In this document: piece after piece, positions 7,600 through 14,928 of the stretch
How positions within the stretch are numbered: position 1 is the stretch's first letter
Layout of the letters: every line of letters starts with the position of its first letter
DNA from: a virus
Virus record (IMG/VR): IMGVR_UViG_3300032092_001512
Coordinates: 1 to 30,333 of that record
DNA: 30,333 nucleotides
Reading direction: 5' to 3' (one strand)
Program-made: the position numbers and the translations under genes
Notes under the pieces: model-generated
Told to the model about the DNA's origin: nothing
The model's input: only the letters and a program-made list of their open reading frames with translations
Databases searched by the model: none

Positions 7600-9896
7600 G
7601 CTGTCTCCACGCCTATCACTAAGCCATCAGCACCCCTAATAATTTTCTTGGGTGCGTTAAGCCTTTGCATGGCAGCGCCAATGTTTTGCATAGACTCACC
7701 ATGTAGGTTTGCCATGTTGTCGTGCAAGGCGGTTATTTTGTCCATTGCCTGAACAATTGTGCCGCCCAACTCGTTGGTTATTTGTGCAGCCGCTGCTTCA
7801 ACAACTGGTAAATCGACACCAGGGTTGCTACCAATCCTTGCCACCATGATCTTAGTCGCTGCGTCAAGTTCTGCTTTCCATCGCTCATATTCTTCCTTTC
7901 CAGCCATTTCTCGGGCTTTAATTTGGAGTTCATTGTTTTGCTTGGCGGCTTCAAAATCCGCTTTCATCTGCGCTAATTGCATATCTGCCTGCGCTTTTGC
8001 CTGTTGCATCTGCATATCAAGCTGTGCCTGTGCTTGCGCCAATTGTGCGTCTGCCTGCATTTTCATTTGTTCAGACTGCGCTTGTGCTTGCATCCGCATT
8101 TGCTCTGCTTGTTGTTCGGCTTGCATTTGTAGCATCTCGGGCGGTGGGCCTGCTGGTTGTTGTTTAGCTTGATCCGCTTTGTCTTGCAAAGCTTTCATTG
8201 CCCTTTCAACCGCGCTCTCCAACCCGCGACCAGCTCTGAATCGGCGCACCAAGAACAGCAACATCTCAGAGGCCATAGGCAAGGTCTCGGGCGCTTGGCT
8301 AATCATAGGGATTGCCTCACGCAAGAATAAGCCAATAGCTTGGATTGCCTCTTGTGCGCCTTGCTTCTCAGCTTGCTCGTCAATCTGCGCCAAACTGTCA
8401 GCTTCTACCGCAATATGGAAGTCGCGGATTGTGCTGTTGGACAACATCTGCAACGCCGCTTGCAACCTTTGTGGGTCTTGACCATCGGGCGTGTTCATCA
8501 CACCTGACATCTCCACAATCAGCTCGGGCGGGTAAAACTTACAAATAACTTGCGCTTTAAGCTTAAAGATGTCTGTAGCAAACTTAGCCACATCACCTTG
8601 ACTACTCTTTAACCGCAAGCTGCCAAAGTTAGCCTTAAGCTGTTGAGCACCGAGGGTTTCTTGAGCTTTGGACGATCCACGCAGGATGTCCGATATGCCC
8701 ATAATTTCATAGATGCTCTGCTTAACTTGTTCTCTTGCGGCATACAACTCTCGCAAGGTCACAATAATCTGCGAGGTGTCCATCATGTCGATAGCGCCTT
8801 TTAAGCCGCCCTTTTCCGACATTGCCGCCCAACCAGTCACAGGGAATAGCTTGTTGTCTACGCCCTCGCTAAACATCCGCGCCAGCTCTTTAAACTCGGC
8901 ATTAAACACGCCAACCGCTTTACAAGCCTTGGTCAACAGGTAAATGCGTTGTGTTAAGTTATCTAACTCTTGCGCCTGATCTTCATACTCGCAATAGTCG
9001 GGTACAGGGATCATCGTGCCGGTGGTAGTGGTTGCCATCAACGGCTTGGGGCATGGGAAGAACTCATCTAGCTCTAGCGGGTCATCCCTCTCATCTAGCG
9101 CCTGTGGATAACCTTTGGCAATCCAACAAACCTTGCCGGTGCGCTTGTTCCAAATCTCATAGACCATCGCCTTTTTGTCGTAGGTCATCTTGGCGGTCAA
9201 TGGATTCTTACCATCCATGTCGGTGTTTTGGCTGGTCAGGCTGACATTTTTGAATATGTCGCCAAAGCGCTCTACGCCCTCTTCCTTGGTCATGTAGACC
9301 GCCCGAGCTACCCACCAAACTTCATCCCATGTTCGAGCTGGTGAATGCAAGAAGTCTGACCAATAGACGTAATCAATAGGGCTGTGAGCTGCATCAATGC
9401 GCTCTGTCGGCTCTTCCACAGAGCTGTAAACCTGCGATTCATCTCGCTCCATTTCGCCCTCAACCTCGGGATTGTCATTAACAATCACAGGCTCATAACG
9501 AATCCATGCCGTACCGCGACCAGGCAACAATCTGTCTTGCACCGCGCCACTCATTGCCGCATCAAAATCCCCAAATTGGGTAGTCTCATACTCCATAACA
9601 CGCTCAAGCATGGTGGATGCAAGGCGACCCACAGGGTCTTGATCCATGTATCGGCGTGACACCTCGGGCTTGGCTTGTCTGCCATACAAAGCAGGAAACA
9701 GCACTTGGATGTTTGACCAAAGGATATTGAACTTCATCCTTGGCATTTCTATCGCATCACGTTCATCCCGATACCGCTTGACAACTTTTAAGCCGCGCTT
9801 TTCCCACTTATCAAATACCTTGATGGCGGTCTCAATTTGGTCATGCCAGTACGGGCCTGGGTCTTCGCCCTCATATGCGCCTGTTTCATCGTACAT
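7596..9896 (-). CDS. Portal protein, P22-like
   Basis: At 766 residues this matches the large P22-type portals of podoviruses (about 700-750). The portal forms the dodecameric ring through which DNA enters and leaves. N-terminal landmarks include PRMKFNILWSNIQVLFPALY (about 51-70), followed by RQAKPEV, and the IDYVYWSDFLHSPARTWDEV block. Helix-rich stem and crown regions occupy the middle. Residues of about 600-700 are almost entirely Gln, Ala, Met, Lys and Glu, a long coiled coil corresponding to the barrel found in P22-like portals. It lies between TerL plus a 91-residue gene and the minor head genes, as expected. Confidence 0.9.
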   Translation of the reverse strand: MYDETGAYEGEDPGPYWHDQIETAIKVFDKWEKRGLKVVKRYRDERDAIEMPRMKFNILWSNIQVLFPALYGRQAKPEVSRRYMDQDPVGRLASTMLERVMEYETTQFGDFDAAMSGAVQDRLLPGRGTAWIRYEPVIVNDNPEVEGEMERDESQVYSSVEEPTERIDAAHSPIDYVYWSDFLHSPARTWDEVWWVARAVYMTKEEGVERFGDIFKNVSLTSQNTDMDGKNPLTAKMTYDKKAMVYEIWNKRTGKVCWIAKGYPQALDERDDPLELDEFFPCPKPLMATTTTGTMIPVPDYCEYEDQAQELDNLTQRIYLLTKACKAVGVFNAEFKELARMFSEGVDNKLFPVTGWAAMSEKGGLKGAIDMMDTSQIIVTLRELYAAREQVKQSIYEIMGISDILRGSSKAQETLGAQQLKANFGSLRLKSSQGDVAKFATDIFKLKAQVICKFYPPELIVEMSGVMNTPDGQDPQRLQAALQMLSNSTIRDFHIAVEADSLAQIDEQAEKQGAQEAIQAIGLFLREAIPMISQAPETLPMASEMLLFLVRRFRAGRGLESAVERAMKALQDKADQAKQQPAGPPPEMLQMQAEQQAEQMRMQAQAQSEQMKMQADAQLAQAQAQLDMQMQQAKAQADMQLAQMKADFEAAKQNNELQIKAREMAGKEEYERWKAELDAATKIMVARIGSNPGVDLPVVEAAAAQITNELGGTIVQAMDKITALHDNMANLHGESMQNIGAAMQRLNAPKKIIRGADGLVIGVETA

Positions 9897-9898
9897 GA

Positions 9899-10174
9899 TT
9901 AATTACCGCTGGCAAAGAAGAATGTCACATCTAGCGCACCGCCCTCGGTTGCATATAGGCTTGTGCCTACATTGGCGGGAAATCGGTGAAACCCAATGGT
10001 AGGGGTAATCGTGCCTGACATGACCGTGCCGCTTGCGCCACCGTCTCTAAGCACCAAAGTGCCTGCGATTGTGCTATTGACGTAAAACCCAAGCAATTGG
10101 CATGGGCCTGTTGTAACTGCGCCTGTTTCGGTGATGTTTTTGTATGCACCTACTTCTGCTACTGGCTGGCTCAT
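9899..10174 (-). CDS. Small beta-rich virion protein candidate, 91 aa
   Basis: The short product is rich in Gly, Thr, Val and Ala with almost no charge after the first 12 residues (for example TLVLRDGGASGTVMSG), which suggests a compact beta-sandwich as in small capsid or fibre accessory proteins. It lies between the large terminase (ATGA overlap) and the portal (two-base gap), so it is made with the packaging and head genes. No named family is recognised. Confidence 0.68.
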   Translation of the reverse strand: MSQPVAEVGAYKNITETGAVTTGPCQLLGFYVNSTIAGTLVLRDGGASGTVMSGTITPTIGFHRFPANVGTSLYATEGGALDVTFFFASGN

Positions 10175-11490
10175 ATTCGCTCCTCTTTATGTTGCATCTC
10201 ATAATCCCACAGCTCATCGAGTGTGATGGTTTGCAGGGTCTTGCCCTTGGGCGGTTTCTGATCTTTTGCTTCTTGTCGATAGGCTACTGCCAACATTCTA
10301 AACGCATCTGCGGGGTGTGAGCACCAATCATGGCGCGGAGTTTGACGAAAAGTTTTCTTATCTTCATCATATTCCCGCTGATATTGCCTTAACGCTTCCA
10401 GCCCCTCATCGCATCTGAAGTCAAAATAACAGATAGGCAAGATCATACGCACCGCTTGGATGCCGTCTTGTATACCTATCTCAGGCACTATTGCCAGCTT
10501 ACTCAAGCCGCCTAGGTGTGCCGCCAATTGCTCAATGATTGACTTGCCGCCCGATGCCAGCGTTTTTGCCCTTGCGTCATGCGGTAGAAAATGGCGGGTG
10601 TATCGGTATCCTTTGGCGTTGACTACGTCTGCCAATTGCTCAATGCTTGCGCCTGACACGGCGTAGTAGTCCATTACCCTAACCTCACCCCTAACCACTT
10701 GATACCACCAAATGGCTGTATCGTCCCGATAACCTAAGTCCCATGCGGTGTAAACAGGCGACTCAGGCTCAAAGGGTAGCTCTCTAATTCTTCCCTCATC
10801 TTGAGCTTGGCGCATCTCTTGACCGTAAAACGCCCCAAGAATAGCGGCATCAAAGCTGCACTCATACTCTTGGTCGTATTGGTCTTGGCTTAACTGAGAC
10901 CTTGCCGCTTGCAATTCTGAGTCGGGCAATATCTTAGACACAGATGCTGGTAGCCTTAACAGAAACCAATCAGGCACTACCTGGCTAACCTTGTAAATGT
11001 CATGAAACTGGTTTTTGCCCTTTGGCGTACCACCAAACACCGCCCAACCTAATCGGTCTGACAATGTAGGACGTATCACGTTACCCCAAACGCTTGGCTT
11101 GAAATCACCGTATTCATCAAGATACACACCGTTAAATCCCAAGCCCCGCATTGCATCTGCATTGTCTGAGCCAAACAGCATGATCTTTGCGCCGTTCACC
11201 AGCTCCACCGACAAGTCAGATTCATTGGTGGCTTTGGTCACCGGTGCTGCGTAATGCTTGAGGTAATCCCATGCCACCCGCTTGGCTTGGCTACGAAATG
11301 GTGCAATGTAAGCATATTGGGCTGATCTATTACCCTCGGTGATGGCTCGCTTGATCAGGTCATTGATTGCCGCTACGGTCTTTCCAGCTCTACGGTGTGC
11401 GACTAAACAAGACCAGCGCTCAGTCCTATTGTGGAATGGCATGAATGCCGCCCTTGGGCTGTAGGGCAAGATTACTTCACGCCGCCCCAT
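10171..11490 (-). CDS. terL: Terminase large subunit
   Basis: The DNA-packaging motor ATPase and nuclease, 439 residues. A Walker A variant AHRRAGKT (31-38) is followed by the Walker B block GVYLDEYGD (121-129) with catalytic glutamate after the aspartate, and a coupling motif FGGTPKGKN (152-160). The C-terminal RNase H-like nuclease starts with AWDLGYRDDTA (249-259; Asp251), with further acidic residues and the closing HDWCSHPADAFRMLA segment. It overlaps the TerS gene by 19 bases. The P22-type portal and scaffold suggest headful packaging, but the packaging site itself is not evident. Confidence 0.93.
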   Translation of the reverse strand: MGRREVILPYSPRAAFMPFHNRTERWSCLVAHRRAGKTVAAINDLIKRAITEGNRSAQYAYIAPFRSQAKRVAWDYLKHYAAPVTKATNESDLSVELVNGAKIMLFGSDNADAMRGLGFNGVYLDEYGDFKPSVWGNVIRPTLSDRLGWAVFGGTPKGKNQFHDIYKVSQVVPDWFLLRLPASVSKILPDSELQAARSQLSQDQYDQEYECSFDAAILGAFYGQEMRQAQDEGRIRELPFEPESPVYTAWDLGYRDDTAIWWYQVVRGEVRVMDYYAVSGASIEQLADVVNAKGYRYTRHFLPHDARAKTLASGGKSIIEQLAAHLGGLSKLAIVPEIGIQDGIQAVRMILPICYFDFRCDEGLEALRQYQREYDEDKKTFRQTPRHDWCSHPADAFRMLAVAYRQEAKDQKPPKGKTLQTITLDELWDYEMQHKEERI

Positions 11491-11795
11491 GTCACCACCA
11501 TTTCTACTGGGCCATCATCTTTGCCAGTTAGCTCTGTCCTTGCCAATTTGGGTACATGGTATTCAACTACCGATTGAAATAGCTCAAAGGCTTTGGCAGG
11601 GTTTGGCTTTGTATCCTCATAGCCATTTGCGACTTGATCTAGCCACTCTGTTAGTCGGTGGGCATTACCATCCACGAACAATGCTATCGCCTCCCTAGCC
11701 TGTGCTGTAGCCTTGTTAGGGATGCCTTTCTTGCGTCCTGCCCTGTTTAAGTTATCCTCAACAGTTTTCGACACTTTATTGGTAGTTTTTCTCAT
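11472..11795 (-). CDS. terS: Terminase small subunit candidate
   Basis: The 107-residue protein has RAGRKKGIPNKATAQAREAI, the basic N-terminal start of many phage small terminase-like proteins, followed by a helical body ending in TELTGKDDGPVEMVVTW. TerS recognises the packaging site and hands DNA to TerL. It directly precedes and overlaps TerL. An in-frame TTG at 11828 gives a TTGA overlap with the upstream gene and eleven extra residues; I prefer the ATG at 11795, though neither has a strong ribosome site. Confidence 0.8.
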   Translation of the reverse strand: MRKTTNKVSKTVEDNLNRAGRKKGIPNKATAQAREAIALFVDGNAHRLTEWLDQVANGYEDTKPNPAKAFELFQSVVEYHVPKLARTELTGKDDGPVEMVVTWGGVK

Positions 11796-11824
11796 GATTA
11801 AAACTTTAGGTTGATTTGTGGAAA

Positions 11825-12505
11825 TCAAACATCGACCAACTCTTTCATCTTTATCAAGCCGTTAAGCATTCTGCTCTTGGTATTAAACCATTGCTTGCTA
11901 AAGTCACAGTTTTGGTAATGGTCAAACTCAGGAATACCTAATGTGAAATGGGCAATCTTGGCGTTCTTGTTCTCTTGTTCACCAACCAATACGTTCCAAT
12001 CTTTCGGTAGCTCACCGATAAGTGAATCGGGCAACCAACCGAATCGGTGTAAGTCTGAGCCGCTATGGTCATCTACATAATCAGGTGTTAGCACTCGGTT
12101 TCTAGGGTGCTCGCTGTTCCAAAGGATTAGGCTTGACCAGTTTTTTCTAGGGTAATCCCTGTTTGGCGCTTCCATTGGTGTACCAATGTATTTCTTTGGG
12201 TGCTTGGTCTGATACTCATGCTTGACCACTTGCACCGCCTTGGTTGGGTCAAATAGCTTGTTAAGGTTATCAATGTTGGCAAGCATCAGCATATCGCTTG
12301 CATCCAAAAATATTGCCTTACCTGTGAACTTGGTGAAGTAGGGAACTAAAAACCGTTGATAGGTAAATGCGTTTGTGCCGTCTCTCTGTGTACCGTATAA
12401 CGGTGTTATGGCTACTGGCTCGCTGGTGCGCTCAATTAGGCTTTGGCAAAACACATGGTAGCCAATAGCCTCTCTTGGGTCATAGCCAGCAAAGATCCTG
12501 ATCAT
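11825..12505 (-). CDS. Phage glycosyltransferase-like protein (GT-A fold)
   Basis: The N-terminal MIRIFAGYDPREAIGYHVFC is the hallmark of a phage-associated glycosyltransferase family related to GT8. AIFLDASDMLML (about 64-75) supplies the DxD-like metal and nucleotide-sugar site, and later IGTPMEAPNRDYPRKNWSSL and RFGWLPDSLIGELPKDWNVL complete the pattern. It would transfer a sugar from a nucleotide sugar to an unknown acceptor. Together with the DUF115-GT gene this gives the phage two separate glycosyltransferase genes, both in the late block. It overlaps both neighbours by four bases (ATGA and TTGA types). Confidence 0.78.
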   Translation of the reverse strand: MIRIFAGYDPREAIGYHVFCQSLIERTSEPVAITPLYGTQRDGTNAFTYQRFLVPYFTKFTGKAIFLDASDMLMLANIDNLNKLFDPTKAVQVVKHEYQTKHPKKYIGTPMEAPNRDYPRKNWSSLILWNSEHPRNRVLTPDYVDDHSGSDLHRFGWLPDSLIGELPKDWNVLVGEQENKNAKIAHFTLGIPEFDHYQNCDFSKQWFNTKSRMLNGLIKMKELVDV

Positions 12506-12858
12506 TTTAATGTGAGCTTGTACAGGGTTGAGTCAATCAGCGCCGCTATCTCGTCCACAATGTTTTGTAGCTGGCTGTCATCAGGCAATGCTTCACGGTT
12601 TTTGTAAACGTAATCTTTAATACTGGTCAGGTACTTGACAGGGTCTTTGGCATTATGGAAGTTTTCAGGGAAATCCTTGATCTTCTCGTAACACCCCGCA
12701 TAAGCCTCGGCGTATGTATCAGCCAGCTCAAGAATCTCTGTGTAGTAAGCCCCAAGCGCCATATGAACTGCAAATGAGTCAGTCGCTAAGTGCATAAAGT
12801 GCGTCACCGTTGAGCTGTGAAACAACGTGGAAATAAAGTCTGCAACGTCTTTTTTCAT
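12502..12858 (-). CDS. DUF5856-like helical protein
   Basis: The 118-residue, all-helical protein begins MKKDVADFISTLFHSSTVTH, followed by FMHLATDSFAVHMALGAYYT, a pattern of spaced histidines and acidic residues (HFMHLAT, HMALGAYYTEILELAD, YAEAYAG) close to DUF5856, a ferritin/Dps-like four-helix family common in phages. Whether it binds metal or merely keeps the fold is unknown. It is the first gene after the 12.88-kb terminator and thus heads the late packaging operon; AGGG lies upstream of the ATG. Confidence 0.7.
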   Translation of the reverse strand: MKKDVADFISTLFHSSTVTHFMHLATDSFAVHMALGAYYTEILELADTYAEAYAGCYEKIKDFPENFHNAKDPVKYLTSIKDYVYKNREALPDDSQLQNIVDEIAALIDSTLYKLTLK

Positions 12859-12867
12859 ATTTACCCT

Positions 12868-12896
12868 AAAAAAAGCAGGGGTGTCAATGCCCCTGC
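12868..12896 (-). terminator. Strong rho-independent terminator closing the leftward early operon
   Basis: On the minus strand GCAGGGG (12896-12890) pairs perfectly with CCCCTGC (12881-12875) around an eight-base loop, and seven T residues follow (12874-12868). It lies between the HNH-type gene (stop at 12911) and the first late gene (start at 12858). Read-through or a late promoter close by is needed to express the head genes. Confidence 0.87.
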
Positions 12897-12910
12897 GAAT
12901 GAGACAACTG

Positions 12911-13237
12911 CTAGTCTATTGTAAACGCTGGAATAGGTACGTCAACAGGCCAAGCGTCTTGATCACAAAGTTTTGCAATTGTGGCTATATGGGCGTGATG
13001 CCATTTTTCTTGTCGTTCTTCCTTGCTTAAATCTTTGCCCTGATCAATCTCATAGTGGCATTTAAGGCACAAAGCCGCCACTAGGTTGTCATCAGCCTTG
13101 ACCCCTCGACCCTTACCGCCACCCCAATTGGTGTGAGCTGCCTGCACCATATTGCCCGACCCGCAAGCCTGGCAATCAAGTCCCGCCACCAGCTTTAGGA
13201 GTTTTTTGCTTCTGATGTATTGGTGTTTTTGGTACAA
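12911..13237 (-). CDS. HNH-type nuclease-like protein (DUF1364/YbcO-like)
   Basis: The protein has a treble-clef zinc site: DCQACGSGN (C22, C25), QAAHTNWGGGKGRGVKADDN (His35 and a following loop) and LCLKCHYEID (C57, C60, H61). The order Cys pair, AH, KxDD, CxxCHxxID matches DUF1364/YbcO-like putative nucleases used in phage recombination. The TTG at 13237 is chosen because GGAG lies seven bases upstream. A GTG at 13276 would add thirteen residues and extend the overlap with the zinc-ribbon gene to 101 bases. It is the last gene before the early terminator. Confidence 0.75.
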   Translation of the reverse strand: MYQKHQYIRSKKLLKLVAGLDCQACGSGNMVQAAHTNWGGGKGRGVKADDNLVAALCLKCHYEIDQGKDLSKEERQEKWHHAHIATIAKLCDQDAWPVDVPIPAFTID

Positions 13238-13361
13238 GTATTGTCTCCAATGTGGTGAATCTGTGCTCGTTAGCACATTCCAAACGCCGCCTGCGTGTGT
13301 TTCCTGTTGAAGTTCTCGTTTCTTTTACGATAGTCCAAGTCCCGCATTCGGGACACTTCAT
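13176..13361 (-). CDS. Small NrdR-like zinc-ribbon protein
   Basis: A 61-residue protein with MKCPECGTWTIVKETR, followed by RRRRLECANEHRFTTLETI. The CPxCG pair, the arginine cluster and the C...RFTTxE segment copy the N-terminal zinc ribbon of NrdR, the repressor of ribonucleotide reductase genes, but the second cysteine pair is reduced to C plus H and the ATP-cone domain is absent. It may bind DNA or nucleotides; regulation of reductase genes is not shown. The start at 13361 overlaps the previous stop by ATGA; the earlier TTG at 13409 is rejected. Its 3' end overlaps the HNH-type gene. Confidence 0.75.
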   Translation of the reverse strand: MKCPECGTWTIVKETRTSTGNTRRRRLECANEHRFTTLETILVPKTPIHQKQKTPKAGGGT

Positions 13362-13687
13362 TGGTGTGCCTTGTCTTGCATTCGATTGGTTGCCTCTCGT
13401 GTTCGCCAAATCTCTATATCAAGCCTTGCCGCCTCAATTTCCCATTTCAGCGTTTCTTCTTTTTCAATTGCCGCTGCCAATCCCCTTAACAGCTTGGCAT
13501 AAACAGGGTCTGCGTATGCTTCCCTCTCTTGTGCGTTTGCCGCCTCAAAGCCCATTTTTAGGGCTTCCCTCATCAGCAAGGCTTTTTGGCTTTTGCGGAA
13601 TTCTTCAAGATAAACCCTTTGGGCCTTGGCTTCACCGTAAGCTGGCGCTTTGTCTCTAATGGCTTGCGCCGCTTCTTCAGGTTTCAT
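13358..13687 (-). CDS. Conserved helical phage protein, 109 aa
   Basis: Almost entirely helical and charged, with MKPEEAAQAIRDKAPAYGEA, followed by KAQRVYLEEFRKSQKALLM, then ANAQEREAYADPVYAKLLRG and a final EAARLDIEIWRTREATNRMQ. This pattern recurs in phage and prophage replication/recombination blocks but has no known function that I can state. The ATG at 13687 overlaps the PP-loop gene stop by ATGA; an upstream ATG at 13726 would add thirteen residues without a ribosome site. Confidence 0.78.
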   Translation of the reverse strand: MKPEEAAQAIRDKAPAYGEAKAQRVYLEEFRKSQKALLMREALKMGFEAANAQEREAYADPVYAKLLRGLAAAIEKEETLKWEIEAARLDIEIWRTREATNRMQDKAHQ

Positions 13688-14409
13688 TTGTAATCCTCTT
13701 CTGCCAATTGACAAAAAATAGAGCATTCAATGTTTTGTTCTGATGGGTAATGTCCATCATCAGGTTTAAGTTCATCTAAATATCGGTCTTTAAATATTGT
13801 TTGGCTTTTAAATCGTTCTAACTTTGCCATACGGTCAAAATGTTCAGGAAAATCAACCTTAATTTTGTTCCAATACCCCATGCCACCTTTCACGCAACCT
13901 ATGCAATTATTATTGTGGTAACCAAGTTGATACATTGCAGGCAACTCAATGTTGGCATTTTTAAGCATTCCCAAACAATCTTCTTTTGACAAACCTTTGT
14001 CTATTAATGGAGTCCAAATGTTAACTTCATTATTTGCATCAATAAATCTATCTAATCGGGCTTGTTCTTCTGCCGTATAGCCAAACACTTGTCTATCATC
14101 TTCCAATTCAAATCTTTGACGTACCTGCTTTTTTAATGCTCTAGTGCATGGTGCGCCTTTGGGGGTGCGAATGTAGTTTTTTTCAAACACTTTATAAATT
14201 GATGCCCCATAAAATTCATTTCGCAAAATTTGAATTTCTTGACCAAACCAATTTTCACAATCTTTAAGAAATCGTTTGTTGTCGGGGTGTTCTTCAATAA
14301 CTTCTGTGTAAGCAATAATTAAACGTAATTTACCGTTATTTTCGGCAATAGCTAGTTTTGTAGCCACAGCACTTGCAGCCCCGCAACTAAACCAACAAAC
14401 AATCCTCAC
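13684..14409 (-). CDS. PP-loop ATPase, PAPS reductase-like
   Basis: The 241-residue protein starts with MRIVCWFSCGAASAVATK, a PP-loop variant (SCGAAS, residues 8-13) that binds ATP in the PAPS reductase/adenine nucleotide alpha-hydrolase superfamily. EEHPDNKRFLKDCENW and GAPCTRALKKQVRQRFE are further landmarks of the phage-borne group. The ECGLH catalytic tail of true assimilatory PAPS reductases is missing; instead NNNCIGCVKGGMGYW and a C-terminal CSIFC offer cysteines for iron-sulfur binding or sulfur transfer. DNA, tRNA or small-molecule thiolation is as plausible as sulfate reduction. GTG start in a GTGA overlap. Confidence 0.8.
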   Translation of the reverse strand: MRIVCWFSCGAASAVATKLAIAENNGKLRLIIAYTEVIEEHPDNKRFLKDCENWFGQEIQILRNEFYGASIYKVFEKNYIRTPKGAPCTRALKKQVRQRFELEDDRQVFGYTAEEQARLDRFIDANNEVNIWTPLIDKGLSKEDCLGMLKNANIELPAMYQLGYHNNNCIGCVKGGMGYWNKIKVDFPEHFDRMAKLERFKSQTIFKDRYLDELKPDDGHYPSEQNIECSIFCQLAEEDYK

Positions 14410-14672
14410 TTTAATACCCCAATCATGCGTAGAGCCGCATTAGGGCTATCAACCCGCGCCAGCGTACCTCCGCTCCAACTTTCAAAAAAATCTCGTTGTA
14501 GGGTCGTTAAACGCTTCTTGGCATCTGTTTTGATCTCCACCAAGAATGTGTGACCTTTGTAGCCAACCAATAGATCAACTGGTAGGCCAATAATCCAAAC
14601 ATAAGCGCCAGCCGCCCTCAATGCAACCACTATTTGGTCTTGGTTTGCGTCAACTCTCGCCGCGTATCTCAT
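14406..14672 (-). CDS. VRR-NUC-type PD-(D/E)XK nuclease
   Basis: The short 88-residue protein fits the minimal phage VRR-NUC fold: an N-terminal helix (MRYAARVDANQDQIVVALR), GLPVDLLVGYKG with the catalytic aspartate, FLVEIKTDAKKRL with the ExK signature, then a QRDFFESW helix. Related domains act as structure-specific nucleases (Holliday junction or flap type), fitting a role in replication or recombination. It overlaps the PP-loop gene by GTGA and the upstream gene by 23 bases. Confidence 0.85.
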   Translation of the reverse strand: MRYAARVDANQDQIVVALRAAGAYVWIIGLPVDLLVGYKGHTFLVEIKTDAKKRLTTLQRDFFESWSGGTLARVDSPNAALRMIGVLK

Positions 14673-14928
14673 TCATTCTCCTGCGTAAATCGTTGGCTAC
14701 CGCTGTTCCACGCCGCCTCTCTATATCTGAGTAAACCTGCCACCACCATGCCGATGCTTTGATTTTCCCAAGGTCTCTCGCTTTCCTGCGGTATCTCGCT
14801 ACCCACTCCCGCGCTTCCATCGTCCTCATAGTCTCCAGTAAGTCTAAGCGCTGCTGTGGTGTCAGCGTAGCTAAGTTGACGGGCTTCTTTGTGTTGGTCA
14901 AGAAGTCTATTTGCTTGTTGTCGGTCAT
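14650..14928 (-). CDS. Conserved small phage protein, 92 aa
   Basis: A basic helical protein whose core (RTMEAREWVARYRRKARDLG, followed by KIKASAWWWQVYSDIERRRG) resembles short phage proteins near replication genes, in which an ExR..W arrangement is followed by an RRG tail; I cannot name a function. The ATG overlaps the methyltransferase stop by ATGA. The second long frame in this stretch (14669-14932) is treated as a shadow because it has no such signal. Confidence 0.7.
   Translation of the reverse strand: MTDNKQIDFLTNTKKPVNLATLTPQQRLDLLETMRTMEAREWVARYRRKARDLGKIKASAWWWQVYSDIERRRGTAVANDLRRRMNEIRGES

Noticed and set aside
7759-8172. 137-codon plus-strand frame opposite the portal coiled coil, with a cysteine/serine/alanine-rich product.
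   Set aside because: Antisense of the Gln/Ala/Met-rich portal region naturally gives Cys/Ser/Ala codons; no ribosome site, and the portal frame is certain.
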